Shown: positions 23,946 through 32,522, counted from the stretch's first letter. The stretch is DNA of 64,000 bases from Armatimonas rosea (GCF_014202505.1 NZ_JACHGW010000002.1:62001-126000), one strand, 5' to 3'. Notes: a model not told the origin generated them from the letters alone. A program made the numbers and translations.

Positions 23946-24974
23946 ATGGAATACCGATTTTTAGGGGCCTCGGGCCTCAAGGTCCCGGTCCTCAGCTTTG
24001 GCACCGGCACGTTCGGCGGCAGCGGCGCGTTCTTTGAGGCATGGGGCGCGAGCGATGTGGCGGAGGCGACCCGCCTGGTGGATATCTGCCTCGATGCCGG
24101 GCTGACGATGTTCGACTCCGCGGATGTCTACTCCGGGGGCAAGGCGGAGGAGATTCTGGGTCAAGCGATCAAAGGCCGCCGCGATAAGGTGCTGATCTCG
24201 ACCAAGGGCGGCTTTCGCACCGGCCCCGGCCCCAACGAGACCGGCTCGTCGCGCTTTCACCTCACGGAGACGATCCACAACAGCCTGCGGCGCCTGGGCA
24301 CGGACTACATCGATCTCTTCCAGCTCCATAGCTTCGATGCCTTCACGCCCGTGGAGGAGGTGCTCCAGACCCTCGACGATTTTGTACGCGCGGGCAAGAT
24401 TCGCTATGTCGGCTGCTCGAACTTCTCGGGCTGGCACCTGATGAAGTCGCTGGCCGCGGCGGAGAAGTACGGCCTGCCGCGTTATGTGGCGCACCAGGCC
24501 TACTATTCCCTCATTGGCCGCGACTACGAGTGGGAGCTGATGCCCCTGGGCCTCGACCAGAAAGTCGGGGCCGTGGTCTGGAGCCCGCTGGGCTGGGGCC
24601 GCCTGACCGGGAAGATTCGCCGCGGCCAGCCGCTCCCGGAGAGCAGCCGCCTCCAGTCCAAAGTGGTGGTCGACAATGGCCCGCCCGTGGACGATGAGTA
24701 CCTCTATGGCGTGGTGGATGTCCTCGATCAGCTCGCCGAGGAGACCGGCAAGACCGTCCCGCAGCTCGCGCTCAACTGGCTCCTGCAACGCCCGACGGTC
24801 GCGACTCTGGTGGTTGGGGCGCGCAACGAGGAGCAGCTCAAGCAGAACCTCGGGGCGGTCGGCTGGAACCTGACTGCGGAGCAAGTGGCGCGCCTGGATG
24901 CGGCGAGCAACAAGACCAAGACCTATCCCTACTGGCACCAGGACGGGTTTGATCGGAACCCGTTCCCGACGTAA
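23946..24974 (+). CDS. Aldo/keto reductase
   Basis: A 342-residue NADPH-dependent oxidoreductase of the AKR superfamily, TIM-barrel fold. Visible family motifs are LDAGLTMFDSADVYSGG (catalytic Asp and Tyr), the Lys in LISTKGGF, the DYIDLFQLHSFD strand with the catalytic His, and the C-terminal cofactor-binding region VVGARNEEQLKQNLGA. The sequence resembles the YajO/Tas-type general AKRs. A GAGAGG ribosome site just before the ATG fixes the start. The substrate is unknown. Confidence 0.9.
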   Translation: MEYRFLGASGLKVPVLSFGTGTFGGSGAFFEAWGASDVAEATRLVDICLDAGLTMFDSADVYSGGKAEEILGQAIKGRRDKVLISTKGGFRTGPGPNETGSSRFHLTETIHNSLRRLGTDYIDLFQLHSFDAFTPVEEVLQTLDDFVRAGKIRYVGCSNFSGWHLMKSLAAAEKYGLPRYVAHQAYYSLIGRDYEWELMPLGLDQKVGAVVWSPLGWGRLTGKIRRGQPLPESSRLQSKVVVDNGPPVDDEYLYGVVDVLDQLAEETGKTVPQLALNWLLQRPTVATLVVGARNEEQLKQNLGAVGWNLTAEQVARLDAASNKTKTYPYWHQDGFDRNPFPT

Positions 24975-25029
24975 CCTCTCCCCCTAGCCCCCTCTCCCGG
25001 TCGTTCGTGCCTCACTGGGAAAGGGGGAA
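24975..25029. repeat. GC-rich palindromic repeat fragment
   Basis: CCTCTCCCCCTAGCCCCCTCTCCC is matched imperfectly by GGGAAAGGGGGAA at the other end, 20 bases later. It belongs by composition to the CCCTCCC/GGGAGGG elements at 12695-12842 and 62380-62480. It separates the aldo/keto reductase from the convergent toxin gene. Confidence 0.5.
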
Positions 25030-25425
25030 CTAAGGCTCGTCGTTGGACGAATCCGTACCCTTGAGCACATCACTTGCGGCTTGTGTTCGGGTTCCGATCA
25101 CGCGCAAGACTAGCACGCGGCCTGTCTCTTCTCCCTGCGTGGGATCGTAGAGTGCAAAGAAGATATGGCAGGCCACCGAGGTGGCTGGCTTCTTGTCCGG
25201 GCCGTTGTAGAGCCTCACACGCACCTCAGCACGCCGCCGCTCGCTCTCTTCAATGTTCCGTGGAAAGGAGCGTGGGCCGGGGAAATCTGCCAGCGAATCA
25301 ATCGCCACGCTCAGACCCTCGTCCCATCTGCCGACATACTCAGGCCCACGCAGACGGGCAACACGAGAGGCGAGTTGGTCAATATCAATCTCCGCTCTCT
25401 CTGTCCTTAAAACCACCCAGGTCAT
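25030..25425 (-). CDS. ParE/RelE-type toxin
   Basis: A 131-residue protein with the ParE/RelE plasmid-stabilisation fold: an N-terminal strand (MTWVVLRTERAEIDIDQL) and two helices, a central Arg-rich strand (RAEVRVRLYNG), and HIFFALYDP...RVLVLRVIGTRTQA at the end. RelE toxins cut mRNA on the ribosome and ParE toxins poison gyrase; I cannot tell which applies. It overlaps the upstream antitoxin gene by four bases, the usual arrangement. Confidence 0.75.
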   Translation of the reverse strand: MTWVVLRTERAEIDIDQLASRVARLRGPEYVGRWDEGLSVAIDSLADFPGPRSFPRNIEESERRRAEVRVRLYNGPDKKPATSVACHIFFALYDPTQGEETGRVLVLRVIGTRTQAASDVLKGTDSSNDEP

Positions 25426-25736
25426 GCGGCAGCTTTCTCTATATCTTTGGTGGCAGAAGGTGCTTCATATCCGAACTCTCGCTTGAGTAGCTCGGCAGTA
25501 CGCTTTCGTCTCGCTTCGGAGTCCCAGGGGGCAACCTTGATCGTGCCTGCTTCGATCCCCTCGCACATGGCTTGCAGCTCGTCGGCAAACTCCTGGGTAA
25601 TCACTGGTTCGGGGATAGCGTTCTCTTCCACCTCATCGAGTAGCTCATCGAGGGCCTCCAGGGGAGAGATTCCTCGCGACGCGGCAAAGCGAATCAGTCG
25701 GGCTTTTGTCTCTGGTTTCTCAATCGTCAGTGTCAT
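25422..25736 (-). CDS. Antitoxin of the ParE-type pair
   Basis: A 104-residue acidic protein encoded directly before the toxin with a 4-base overlap. The N terminus (TLTIEKPETKARLIRFAASRG) has the strand-helix pattern of ribbon-helix-helix or VapB-like antitoxins, which bind their own promoter. The C-terminal part is helical and charged and probably wraps the toxin. The ATG at 25736 is chosen because the short extension to 25775 is not antitoxin-like. It probably autoregulates the operon. Confidence 0.7.
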   Translation of the reverse strand: MTLTIEKPETKARLIRFAASRGISPLEALDELLDEVEENAIPEPVITQEFADELQAMCEGIEAGTIKVAPWDSEARRKRTAELLKREFGYEAPSATKDIEKAAA

Positions 25737-26095
25737 GATATTTCCATCATATCTACAACGAAACAGCGGTGCCATAGAGCCATCTCCCTGCCGCCCATCT
25801 CCCTGCCACCCATCTCCCTGCCGCTGAGACGGCTTCCCTCTTCCCCGGATCGCTCGTCCCTCGCTAGGAAGAGGGACGAGCCTACCACGATAGGGGAGCC
25901 TCTCTTCCCGACGAGCTTGCGAGTACCACCCAGAGGGTACCGGGGGAAGAGAGGTGGGTGAGTTCTGCGAACCCGGAGAGATGCCCCGAAACCTACAGCC
26001 TGCCGAGCAAGTCGGGGCGGGCGCGGAGGGCGACCTTGGTGATGCGGTGGAGGGCCTGCATCCAGTCCCGCAGGGCCTTCGTGTATGGGCAGAGT
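25737..26095. repeat. Repeat-rich gap with gene remnant
   Basis: This gap holds three tandem copies of the 15-mer CCATCTCCCTGCCGC (25780-25824, the middle one with one change). Two hairpins follow: CCCTCTTCC/GGAAGAGGG (25836-25844 with 25867-25875) and CCTCTCTTCCC/GGGAAGAGAGG (25899-25909 with 25944-25954). The end of a broken gene (25993-26094) completes it. I see no complete gene. Confidence 0.7.
25993..26094 (-). pseudogene. C-terminal remnant of a lost gene
   Basis: Reading leftward, 33 sense codons and a TAG encode an amphipathic helical tail, including KALRDWMQALHRITK and RARPDLLGRL. Host-like high-GC codons and the absence of any start suggest this is the end of a protein whose 5' part is gone. 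It begins one base after the stop codon of the SRA-HNH gene and is in a different frame. I cannot name the family. Confidence 0.4.
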
Positions 26096-26992
26096 TTATG
26101 TTTCCGTATCTGGGGAACTATACTCTTCTGGCCGCAAGTAACACTGCCGGTGGTATTGTAAGAAATCCGCTCGGATGTGATGCCCTAGCACTGTTCTCAG
26201 ACGTTGTTGTGTTCCTGTTACTGTCAGGTCATCGTCGATCGTGATCGCTCCTGTGTCAAACAAGAGATGACAGTTTGCGCACAGACATAAGATATTGGTT
26301 ATTATGTCTGGGCCATGATGGGGGCGGCCGAGAGGACGAATATGTGCTGCTTCTGCATAGGGGCCTCCTGGAGTTTCAAGACGGACTCCGCATACTTGGC
26401 ACGTGTAGTTATGCATCTGCTTAACTCGATTCGCCAGAGCTGTTGTCCGTACAATGCGTGAGACTATTGCTGCTACGCGCTTGGTTGGACCGTACTCTTC
26501 TTTTGGCTCGCGAATCTGAAACGCGCCTTTTAAGCCAACCTTACTCAGACGGAAACGCCAGATCAGAAATCCTGACTTACCCCTATCCTGCCAATACCTC
26601 TCGACGCGGTAGAGACCAGCATAGACGTAACCGGAGGAGGGAGATAGCTCATGGCGATGACTGGCTCCACGGACAACTCGGATGGGCACTCCCTCCAATA
26701 GATTTTTTACTAAGGCTGCATTACCCCGAATAAGCTGTTGATCGAAGACTTGCTTCTTTGTTTGGGGATCGTTTCCCCCCTCACCCGTGTAGATCAGCTC
26801 ATTGCCAAGGTCCTCATCGTCCTCGTAGCCACCCGAGAGAACGATTGATTCTGCGGGCTCACTCGCACTACCACAAATACCATTCATCGGGGGACGATGA
26901 ACTCCTGCTTGGCTGAGAGCTGCACGATTTTCAAACCAGTGCCCCTCAGGATAACCCGGTATTTCACCATACTGGCGTTTACTGAGGGACAT
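26096..26992 (-). CDS. SRA (YDG)-HNH modification-dependent endonuclease
   Basis: A 298-residue protein. Residues 1-160 are an SRA/YDG domain, which flips and reads 5-methyl- or 5-hydroxymethylcytosine: GGYEDDEDLGNELIYTGEGG, PIRVVRGA, then SGYVYAGLYRVERYW. Residues 200-270 are an HNH nuclease with zinc ligands (CQVC and LCANCH) and the AHIRPLGRPHHGPD core. Known SRA-HNH enzymes cut modified foreign DNA (type IV-like restriction). The gene is clearly lower in GC than its neighbours, starts 3 bases after the MFS stop, and is followed immediately by a gene remnant, which points to acquisition. Confidence 0.88.
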   Translation of the reverse strand: MSLSKRQYGEIPGYPEGHWFENRAALSQAGVHRPPMNGICGSASEPAESIVLSGGYEDDEDLGNELIYTGEGGNDPQTKKQVFDQQLIRGNAALVKNLLEGVPIRVVRGASHRHELSPSSGYVYAGLYRVERYWQDRGKSGFLIWRFRLSKVGLKGAFQIREPKEEYGPTKRVAAIVSRIVRTTALANRVKQMHNYTCQVCGVRLETPGGPYAEAAHIRPLGRPHHGPDIITNILCLCANCHLLFDTGAITIDDDLTVTGTQQRLRTVLGHHIRADFLQYHRQCYLRPEEYSSPDTET

Positions 26993-26995
26993 GGT

Positions 26996-28339
26996 TTACT
27001 CGGGCAGGGGCTTCCCTTTGGTCTCCGGGGCGAAGGCGAGCCCGACAAAGCCGAAGATATAGATGCTGGCGACGATGGCGGCGGCGATTCGGAAGCCGTA
27101 GGCGGGGTCGGTGGGGCTGTTGAAGGCCTTGGCGAGCCCTCCCAGCGCGAACGGTGCGGCGGCGGCCAGCAGGCGGGCGCAGTTGTAGCAGAACCCGATC
27201 CCCGTGGCGCGGAGCCGGGTGGGGTAGAGCTCGGGGAAGTAGACCGCAAACGCCGAGAAGGGGGCCAGGGCGCAGAAGCCCAGCACGAACGAGAGGACGT
27301 AGGCGGTGTTGAGGTCGCGGACGCCCCAGAAGGCAAGCTGGATCGAGCCGTAGGCCAGGAGCAGGAAGAGCGCCAGCGCAGGCTTGCGGCCCACCCGCTC
27401 ACTCAGGGCGGCGTAGCCAAACATCCCCAGAAACGCCCCGACATTCTGGAAGATAAACGCGATACTCACCCACTGCCCGAGCTGCTTCTTGCCCGCGACA
27501 GCGTCCATCGCCGCGACATTGGGCCCCAGCACCGTGCGGATCAGGTCGGGGAGGAAGAAGCCCACGCCCCAGAGCCCACCCACACCGGCGAGAGCGATCA
27601 GGGTTCCGGCGATCGTGTTCTTGCGAAGAGTCGGATCGCTGAAGAGTGAGGCGATATTGCCGATCTCTCCGGTAGTTGCCGCCTTCTCCTTGGCCTCGTG
27701 CCACGCCTCGGGCTCCTTCACCGACGAGCGAATCCAGAGCACCATCAGGGCTGGGGCGGCTCCCACGAAGTAGACCACGCGCCAGTCGGCACCGGCCAGG
27801 AGGTTCACCACGGCCGCGCCCATGTTCCCGATTGCGGAGAGGGCTTGCAGGGTTCCCAGGGCCATCGGGCGGGAGCGGTTGGGCCAGACCTCCGCGACCA
27901 GCGCGGCACCGGCGGCAAACTCCCCGCCCACCCCGAGGGCGGTGATGAAGCGACAGATAAAGTACTGCGGCAGGTTCTGCACCAGCCCATTGAGCCCGGT
28001 GAAGACCGCGTAGATCAGGATCGTCAGCATCATCGTCCGGGTACGCCCCAGCTTGTCGCCGATCATCCCAAAGATAAAGCCCCCGAAGGCCCAGCCCACC
28101 AGAAAGGTCGCGGTCAGCTGCGCCCCCACCAGCTTGGCGGCATCGTCCAGCTCTTTCCCTGCGAGGCCGGTCAGCTCCAGGAGCGCCTTGACCGAGGGAG
28201 CCCGGACCATATTGAAGAGATTCTGGTCCATCGCATCAAAGAGCCAGCCCAGTGCCGCGATAATCAGCACCATCCAGGAGTACTTCGGGATTCCCTGGTA
28301 CCACTTCAGGTTCTTGTCGTCGTGAGAGGCAACACTCAT
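26996..28339 (-). CDS. MFS transporter
   Basis: A 447-residue, 12-helix major facilitator. The loop between helices 2 and 3 has the family signature GMIGDKLGRTRTMML, and RFITALGVGGEFAAGAALVAE fits sugar/aromatic-acid:H+ symporters. A long central cytoplasmic loop (WHEAKEKAATTGEIGNI) separates the halves. Its start overlaps the DUF6807 gene by four bases, so it is the third gene of the Gfo/Idh-DUF6807-MFS operon and probably imports that pathway's substrate. Confidence 0.88.
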   Translation of the reverse strand: MSVASHDDKNLKWYQGIPKYSWMVLIIAALGWLFDAMDQNLFNMVRAPSVKALLELTGLAGKELDDAAKLVGAQLTATFLVGWAFGGFIFGMIGDKLGRTRTMMLTILIYAVFTGLNGLVQNLPQYFICRFITALGVGGEFAAGAALVAEVWPNRSRPMALGTLQALSAIGNMGAAVVNLLAGADWRVVYFVGAAPALMVLWIRSSVKEPEAWHEAKEKAATTGEIGNIASLFSDPTLRKNTIAGTLIALAGVGGLWGVGFFLPDLIRTVLGPNVAAMDAVAGKKQLGQWVSIAFIFQNVGAFLGMFGYAALSERVGRKPALALFLLLAYGSIQLAFWGVRDLNTAYVLSFVLGFCALAPFSAFAVYFPELYPTRLRATGIGFCYNCARLLAAAAPFALGGLAKAFNSPTDPAYGFRIAAAIVASIYIFGFVGLAFAPETKGKPLPE

Positions 28340-29577
28340 TTGGCGAGCTCGACTTTCGGGGGAGTGGCCCAGGCATTGAAGCTCTCGGCAATCTTAGCGG
28401 CGCGGGTATCGCCCTTGTGGAAGAGAACCCGGTAGGCAAAGGTCACGGACTTGCCCTCGGGCGTGATGAGCTGCCCGGCGTGGCGGTCGGTCTTCTTAGT
28501 GGTGTCGAAGTCATGGAGGCCGAAGGGGTTGGCGGCGTAGAGGCCGTAGGTGCGCGAGTGCCAGGTGGTCGGGTAGCGCGGGTTGCTCGGGGAGTCGAAG
28601 ATCGCGATCCCGAAGGTCTCCCCGCCTGCCTCGACTGGGCCCCAGTAGTCGTGCCACGGCGATGGCTTCCCCCAGACCGCGGCGTTCTTCACGCCCTCGG
28701 CGCTCTCCAGGGTGCCCTTGCCCTCTTTCTCCGCCTTCATGATCTCGGGGACGCGTAGCGCAAAAGTCCCTTCCTTGGTATCGCCCCAAGTGAGCGGGCC
28801 ACCGACTGCGGTGACCGTCACCGAGAAGTCCAGCACGATACTCTCCCCGACCGGCGTCACCACGATCTCGCGGGTGTCGCGGGCGATGGTCTTGCCCTGC
28901 TCGGTGATCCAGTCGGTCTTGGTGCCGAGCCTGCCGGAGACCGCGCCGCTCTCCAGGGCGGAGTAGCCGGTATTGACCGTCTTGCCGATCGGATGCCCCG
29001 CCTTGGCGACCTCGGTCCAGAAATCGACATCGTTCATCTCGCCGTGGGTGAACCAGAGCCCGCGGTGGTGCGGGTGGTCTTTCTCCTCGTGGCCCACTTC
29101 TTCCAGCGGCCAGCGACGCGTGAAGTGCTTGCCGCCAAAGGCCTGGATGGGGTAGAGGTAGGGCTTGTTCGGGCCGGTCGTGGTGTCGTAGCGGGTGAAG
29201 AGCTGCCCCCCGATCCGGATCTCCGCGTTCTTGCCCGCCTCCTTCACCTCGACAGTCGCTGCCTTGCCGGGCGTGAGCACAAAGAGCTTGGACTCGCCTT
29301 TCTTGAGGGCAGGGGCCACAAAGACCAGGGTGGCCTTGTCGGCACCGGCGGCCCGGATCTGGCAGACCAGCGGGGTCGCGCCCTTGGGGAGCGTGTGTTT
29401 TTTCTTGAGCTCGGCCTGGGAGAGGGTCAGGGAGACCGGAGCGGCGGCGCTATCGGCTTTCTCAGCGGTGACACGGACGGGGATGCTCTGCGCATCGGCA
29501 GCCCCTGCGGCGAGGGCGACACCGGCAACGGCGGCTCCCGCGACAGCACTGCGGCGGAGAAATTCAGGTTTCGGCAT
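28336..29577 (-). CDS. DUF6807 protein (first copy), exported
   Basis: A 413-residue protein with a signal peptide (FLRRSAVAGAAVAGVALAAGAADA; RR suggests Tat). The DUF6807 (PmoA-like) domain is marked by PYLYPIQAFGGKHFTRRWP, DHPHHRGLWFTHGEMN and, near the end, FDSPSNPRYPTTWHSRTYGLYAANPFG. The His-rich DHPHHRG motif may bind metal. In Planctomycetes and relatives the family sits beside Gfo/Idh oxidoreductases and sugar genes, as here, but no activity is established. It overlaps the MFS gene by 4 bases. Confidence 0.82.
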   Translation of the reverse strand: MPKPEFLRRSAVAGAAVAGVALAAGAADAQSIPVRVTAEKADSAAAPVSLTLSQAELKKKHTLPKGATPLVCQIRAAGADKATLVFVAPALKKGESKLFVLTPGKAATVEVKEAGKNAEIRIGGQLFTRYDTTTGPNKPYLYPIQAFGGKHFTRRWPLEEVGHEEKDHPHHRGLWFTHGEMNDVDFWTEVAKAGHPIGKTVNTGYSALESGAVSGRLGTKTDWITEQGKTIARDTREIVVTPVGESIVLDFSVTVTAVGGPLTWGDTKEGTFALRVPEIMKAEKEGKGTLESAEGVKNAAVWGKPSPWHDYWGPVEAGGETFGIAIFDSPSNPRYPTTWHSRTYGLYAANPFGLHDFDTTKKTDRHAGQLITPEGKSVTFAYRVLFHKGDTRAAKIAESFNAWATPPKVELAK

Positions 29578-29628
29578 GAACCGGTTTTCGACAGGGGAGG
29601 AAGCGATTCCTCCCCTGTCGGTGACAAA

Positions 29629-31068
29629 CTACGCCTTGGGGAGCGTGAAGCCCTTGCGGTACTCGCGGGTGAGCAGGGGAAGCGCGGCCTTGTCCTTGAA
29701 CTGCTCCTTGGCCGCATCAATCTCCAGCAGGCGCCCGAGCTTGAGCTTGGTGTTGGTCAGAGCCACCCCGTTTTTCTCCAGGTGCTCCTTCATGCGGCCA
29801 AACGCCTCGGTGCCATTGCGGCTCTTGCTCCACTCGCGCTCGGCATCGCTGAAGCTGGTCTCCCGCCCGAGCTGGTAGGAGTTGTTGCCCAGGTGACAGA
29901 GCGCGCTGGAGAGGTGCCCCTCCAGAACCGGCGCGGCCAGGTCGGACTGCTGGCGGCTCTTGACGGCGCGGATAAAGGCGGCAAAGTGATCCCCGCCGCC
30001 GTTAAAGGTCGCCAGCGGCTGGCCGTCGTTGGTGAAGGCCGCCGCCTTGCCGTAGCTCGACGTAAACACGACATAGCCGCTCTCGCCGTAGATAATATCG
30101 CCGATATCGGCGCCCTTGAGCTTCTCGGTGGGCAGGCCGCGCACCTCGAAGACCAGCTGTGAGTCCGCGTAGTCGTAGACCGAGACCACGGTGTTGGGGG
30201 TCGTGCCCTGATCGACATAGCCAAAGCGCCCGCCCAGGGTCATCACCGAGCTGGGGAGCTGGTTCTTGCCCAGGGCCCAGCGCGCGATATCCATCTGGTG
30301 GATTCCCTGGTTGCCCAGATCGCCGGCGCCGTAGTCGAAGTTCCAGTGCCAGTTGTAGTGGAAGCGGTTCTTGTTGAAGGGGCGCTTGGGAGCGGCCCCC
30401 AGCCAGATATCGTAGTCCACGCCCGCGGGAACCTCGCTATCGGGGAAGATTCCGATACTGTTGCGGGGCTTGTAGCACAGCCCCCGCGCCACACTGACCT
30501 TGCCGATCTTGCCGTCGTGGATGAACTTGATCCCCTGCTGGACCGCCTTGGCCGAGCGGCTCTGGGTACCGACCTGGCAGATACGGCCCGTGCGCTGCTG
30601 CACCTGGACAATCCGGCGGCCCTCACTGACATTGTGGGAGCAGGGCTTCTCGACATAGACATCTTTTCCCGCCTCCATCGCCCAGGTCGCCGCCAGCGCG
30701 TGCCAGTGGATGGGCAGGGCGCACGAGACCGCGTCGATCTCCTTGTCCTCAAAGAGCTTGCGCAGGTCCTGGTAGACCTTGGGCTTCTTGCCGGTCTTCT
30801 TCTCTATCGCCGCCGCCGCCTTCTCCCCAACCCCGGAGTCGACATCGCAGATCGCCACCACCTCGGCATCCGGCAGCCCGAGATAGCCGTCGATATGCGC
30901 CTTGCCGCGCCCATTGACCCCGATCACCGCGACGCGCACCTTGTCCGCCGCGCCGTAGCGCCGCCGGGGGCGCGCCGGTGTGGGCTCTGCCGCAAACGCG
31001 CCCGCTGCTGTGAGCGATGCGATCGCGGTGGCAAAGAATGCCTCGTCTAGAAAACCTCGTCGTGTCAT
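29629..31068 (-). CDS. Gfo/Idh/MocA oxidoreductase, exported type
   Basis: A 479-residue protein with a Tat signal (TRRGFLDEAFFATAIASLTAAG). The NAD-binding fold is VRVAVIGVNGRGKAHIDGYL, followed by VVAICDVDSG and the catalytic EKP motif (VYVEKPCSHN). The C-terminal alpha/beta domain includes FHYNWHWNFDYGAGDLGNQGIHQMDIARW, typical of the large exported Gfo/Idh clade of Planctomycetes. These enzymes oxidise or isomerise sugars and inositols. It is first in the operon with DUF6807 and MFS. AGGGAG upstream supports the ATG. Confidence 0.9.
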   Translation of the reverse strand: MTRRGFLDEAFFATAIASLTAAGAFAAEPTPARPRRRYGAADKVRVAVIGVNGRGKAHIDGYLGLPDAEVVAICDVDSGVGEKAAAAIEKKTGKKPKVYQDLRKLFEDKEIDAVSCALPIHWHALAATWAMEAGKDVYVEKPCSHNVSEGRRIVQVQQRTGRICQVGTQSRSAKAVQQGIKFIHDGKIGKVSVARGLCYKPRNSIGIFPDSEVPAGVDYDIWLGAAPKRPFNKNRFHYNWHWNFDYGAGDLGNQGIHQMDIARWALGKNQLPSSVMTLGGRFGYVDQGTTPNTVVSVYDYADSQLVFEVRGLPTEKLKGADIGDIIYGESGYVVFTSSYGKAAAFTNDGQPLATFNGGGDHFAAFIRAVKSRQQSDLAAPVLEGHLSSALCHLGNNSYQLGRETSFSDAEREWSKSRNGTEAFGRMKEHLEKNGVALTNTKLKLGRLLEIDAAKEQFKDKAALPLLTREYRKGFTLPKA

Positions 31069-31133
31069 TGCTTTTTTCTCCCTAAGAAAATCTACCCAAA
31101 CCAGTTCGGTTTTATTCTCTTCTTTTCCTCCTC

Positions 31134-31162
31134 TTGCAAGCCGCCCGAAGATACGATATAGT
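31134..31162 (+). promoter_or_regulatory. Promoter of tRNA-Gln
   Basis: TTGCAA (31134-31139), a 17-base spacer and TATAGT (31157-31162) precede the tRNA by 17 bases. TTGCAA is its own complement, so it could also serve as -35 for the divergent Gfo/Idh gene, with AATAAA 17 bases away on the other side. Confidence 0.55.
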
Positions 31163-31179
31163 AGCTGGCGCCGAAATGA

Positions 31180-31250
31180 TCCCGGATCGTTCAACGGCAG
31201 GACGACAGGTTCTGGCCCTGTTAATCGAGGTTCGAATCCTTGTCCGGGAA
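31180..31250 (+). tRNA. tRNA-Gln (CUG anticodon)
   Basis: The 7-bp acceptor stem pairs TCCCGGA (31180-31186) with TCCGGGA (31243-31249), discriminator A. The anticodon arm is ACAGG-TTCTGGC-CCTGT, giving CUG. The T-loop is GTTCGAATC. The 3' CCA is not encoded. Confidence 0.95.
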
Positions 31251-31254
31251 TCTA

Positions 31255-31284
31255 AACCCCGCTACAATCGTAGCGGGGTTTTTT
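31255..31284 (+). terminator. Terminator after tRNA-Gln
   Basis: AACCCCGCTAC-aatc-GTAGCGGGGTT followed by a T-run forms an 11-bp stem and ends the tRNA transcript. Confidence 0.92.
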
Positions 31285-31330
31285 AATTGCTCCCCGCCCG
31301 TTGGAGGGGCGGGGCTGGAGTCTATATTTC

Positions 31331-32497
31331 ATGATCGAGAGCTACCGCGCCGCGTACAACGCCGCCTTCACACCGAGCCGCTACGAGGCGTTCCTGCGCC
31401 GCCTGACCGAGCTCTGCGGGGAGCCCGTGCCCTTTCGCTGCGCGGAGACCCCGTGCTTCTTTGCTGCCGAGACCCTGGCGAGCATGGTGGACGTGGGCCA
31501 GGCGCTGATCGGGCAGCTGATTGCGAACGAGAGCTACTTAGCCCGTGCTGCGGCGGCCATCCCCGAGGCGTTTCGTGTCCCCAACACCGACTCTGCCCCG
31601 CTCTTTGTGCAGGCCGACTTCGGGCTCGACCAGAACCTTGCGCCCAAGCTGGTCGAGATCCAGGGCTTTCCCTCGCTCTATGCCTTCCAACCAACCCTCG
31701 CCGAGGCCTACCGTGATGCCTTTGAGATCGCCCCCCGCCTGAGCCCGTTTTTCGACAGCGGCACGCGAGAGAGCTACGATGCGGCCCTCTCACAGGTGCT
31801 CTGCAACGGCCACGATCCCCGTGAGGTCTTCCTGCTGGAGCTCGCGCCCCATGCCCAGAAAACACGCCCAGACTTTTTCCTCACCGAGAAGCGCTACGGT
31901 GTCCGAACCCTGGATGTGCAGAGCGTGGTCAAGCGTGGCAAGCAGCTCTTCGCCCCCGATGGCACCCCGATCAAGCGCCTCTACAACCGGGTGATTGTCG
32001 ATGAGGTGGTGCGAAAAAGTGTTCCGCTGCCCTTCGACTTCCGCGACGAGCTTGAGGTGGAGTGGGCGGGGCACCCGAACTGGTATTTTTTAGTGAGCAA
32101 GTTCTCTCTGCCGTTTCTGAATCATCCGAGTGTCCCAAAGACGCAGTTTCTCTCGGATGTCACCGCGCTCCCGGAGGATCTAGAGAACTATGTCCTCAAG
32201 CCGCTCTTCTCGTTTGCGGGGCTAGGGGTGAGTGTCGGGCCGACCAAGGAAGAGCTCGCGGCGGTGGCGGATCCGCCCCAGTGGATTCTGCAGGAGCGTG
32301 TGAACTTTATCCCGACCATCGAGACCCCCGAGGGGCCAACCAAGGTCGAGGTGCGGATCATGTTTGTCCGGGTGGGGGGCACCTACCAGGCCATGACCTC
32401 GCTCCTGCGGCTAGGGCGCGGCAAGATGCTCGGGGTGGATCACAACCGCGACTCCACCTGGATCGGGGCCAGCGCCGCATTTATTGTGGAGAATTAA
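31331..32497 (+). CDS. ATP-grasp-like protein
   Basis: A 388-residue soluble protein. The C-terminal third reads like an ATP-grasp domain: YVLKPLFSFAGLGVSVGP (Lys and Gly-rich loop), WILQERVN, then VEVRIMFVRVGG. The N-terminal half has LVQADFGLDQNLAPKLVEIQGFPSLY, as seen in uncharacterised ATP-grasp proteins related to glutathione-synthetase folds, which join a carboxylate to an amine. Substrate unknown. It lies after the tRNA-Gln terminator and has no co-directional partner. Confidence 0.6.
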   Translation: MIESYRAAYNAAFTPSRYEAFLRRLTELCGEPVPFRCAETPCFFAAETLASMVDVGQALIGQLIANESYLARAAAAIPEAFRVPNTDSAPLFVQADFGLDQNLAPKLVEIQGFPSLYAFQPTLAEAYRDAFEIAPRLSPFFDSGTRESYDAALSQVLCNGHDPREVFLLELAPHAQKTRPDFFLTEKRYGVRTLDVQSVVKRGKQLFAPDGTPIKRLYNRVIVDEVVRKSVPLPFDFRDELEVEWAGHPNWYFLVSKFSLPFLNHPSVPKTQFLSDVTALPEDLENYVLKPLFSFAGLGVSVGPTKEELAAVADPPQWILQERVNFIPTIETPEGPTKVEVRIMFVRVGGTYQAMTSLLRLGRGKMLGVDHNRDSTWIGASAAFIVEN

Positions 32498-32522
32498 CGG
32501 GACGTATCTCTCTAGAGTGGCA

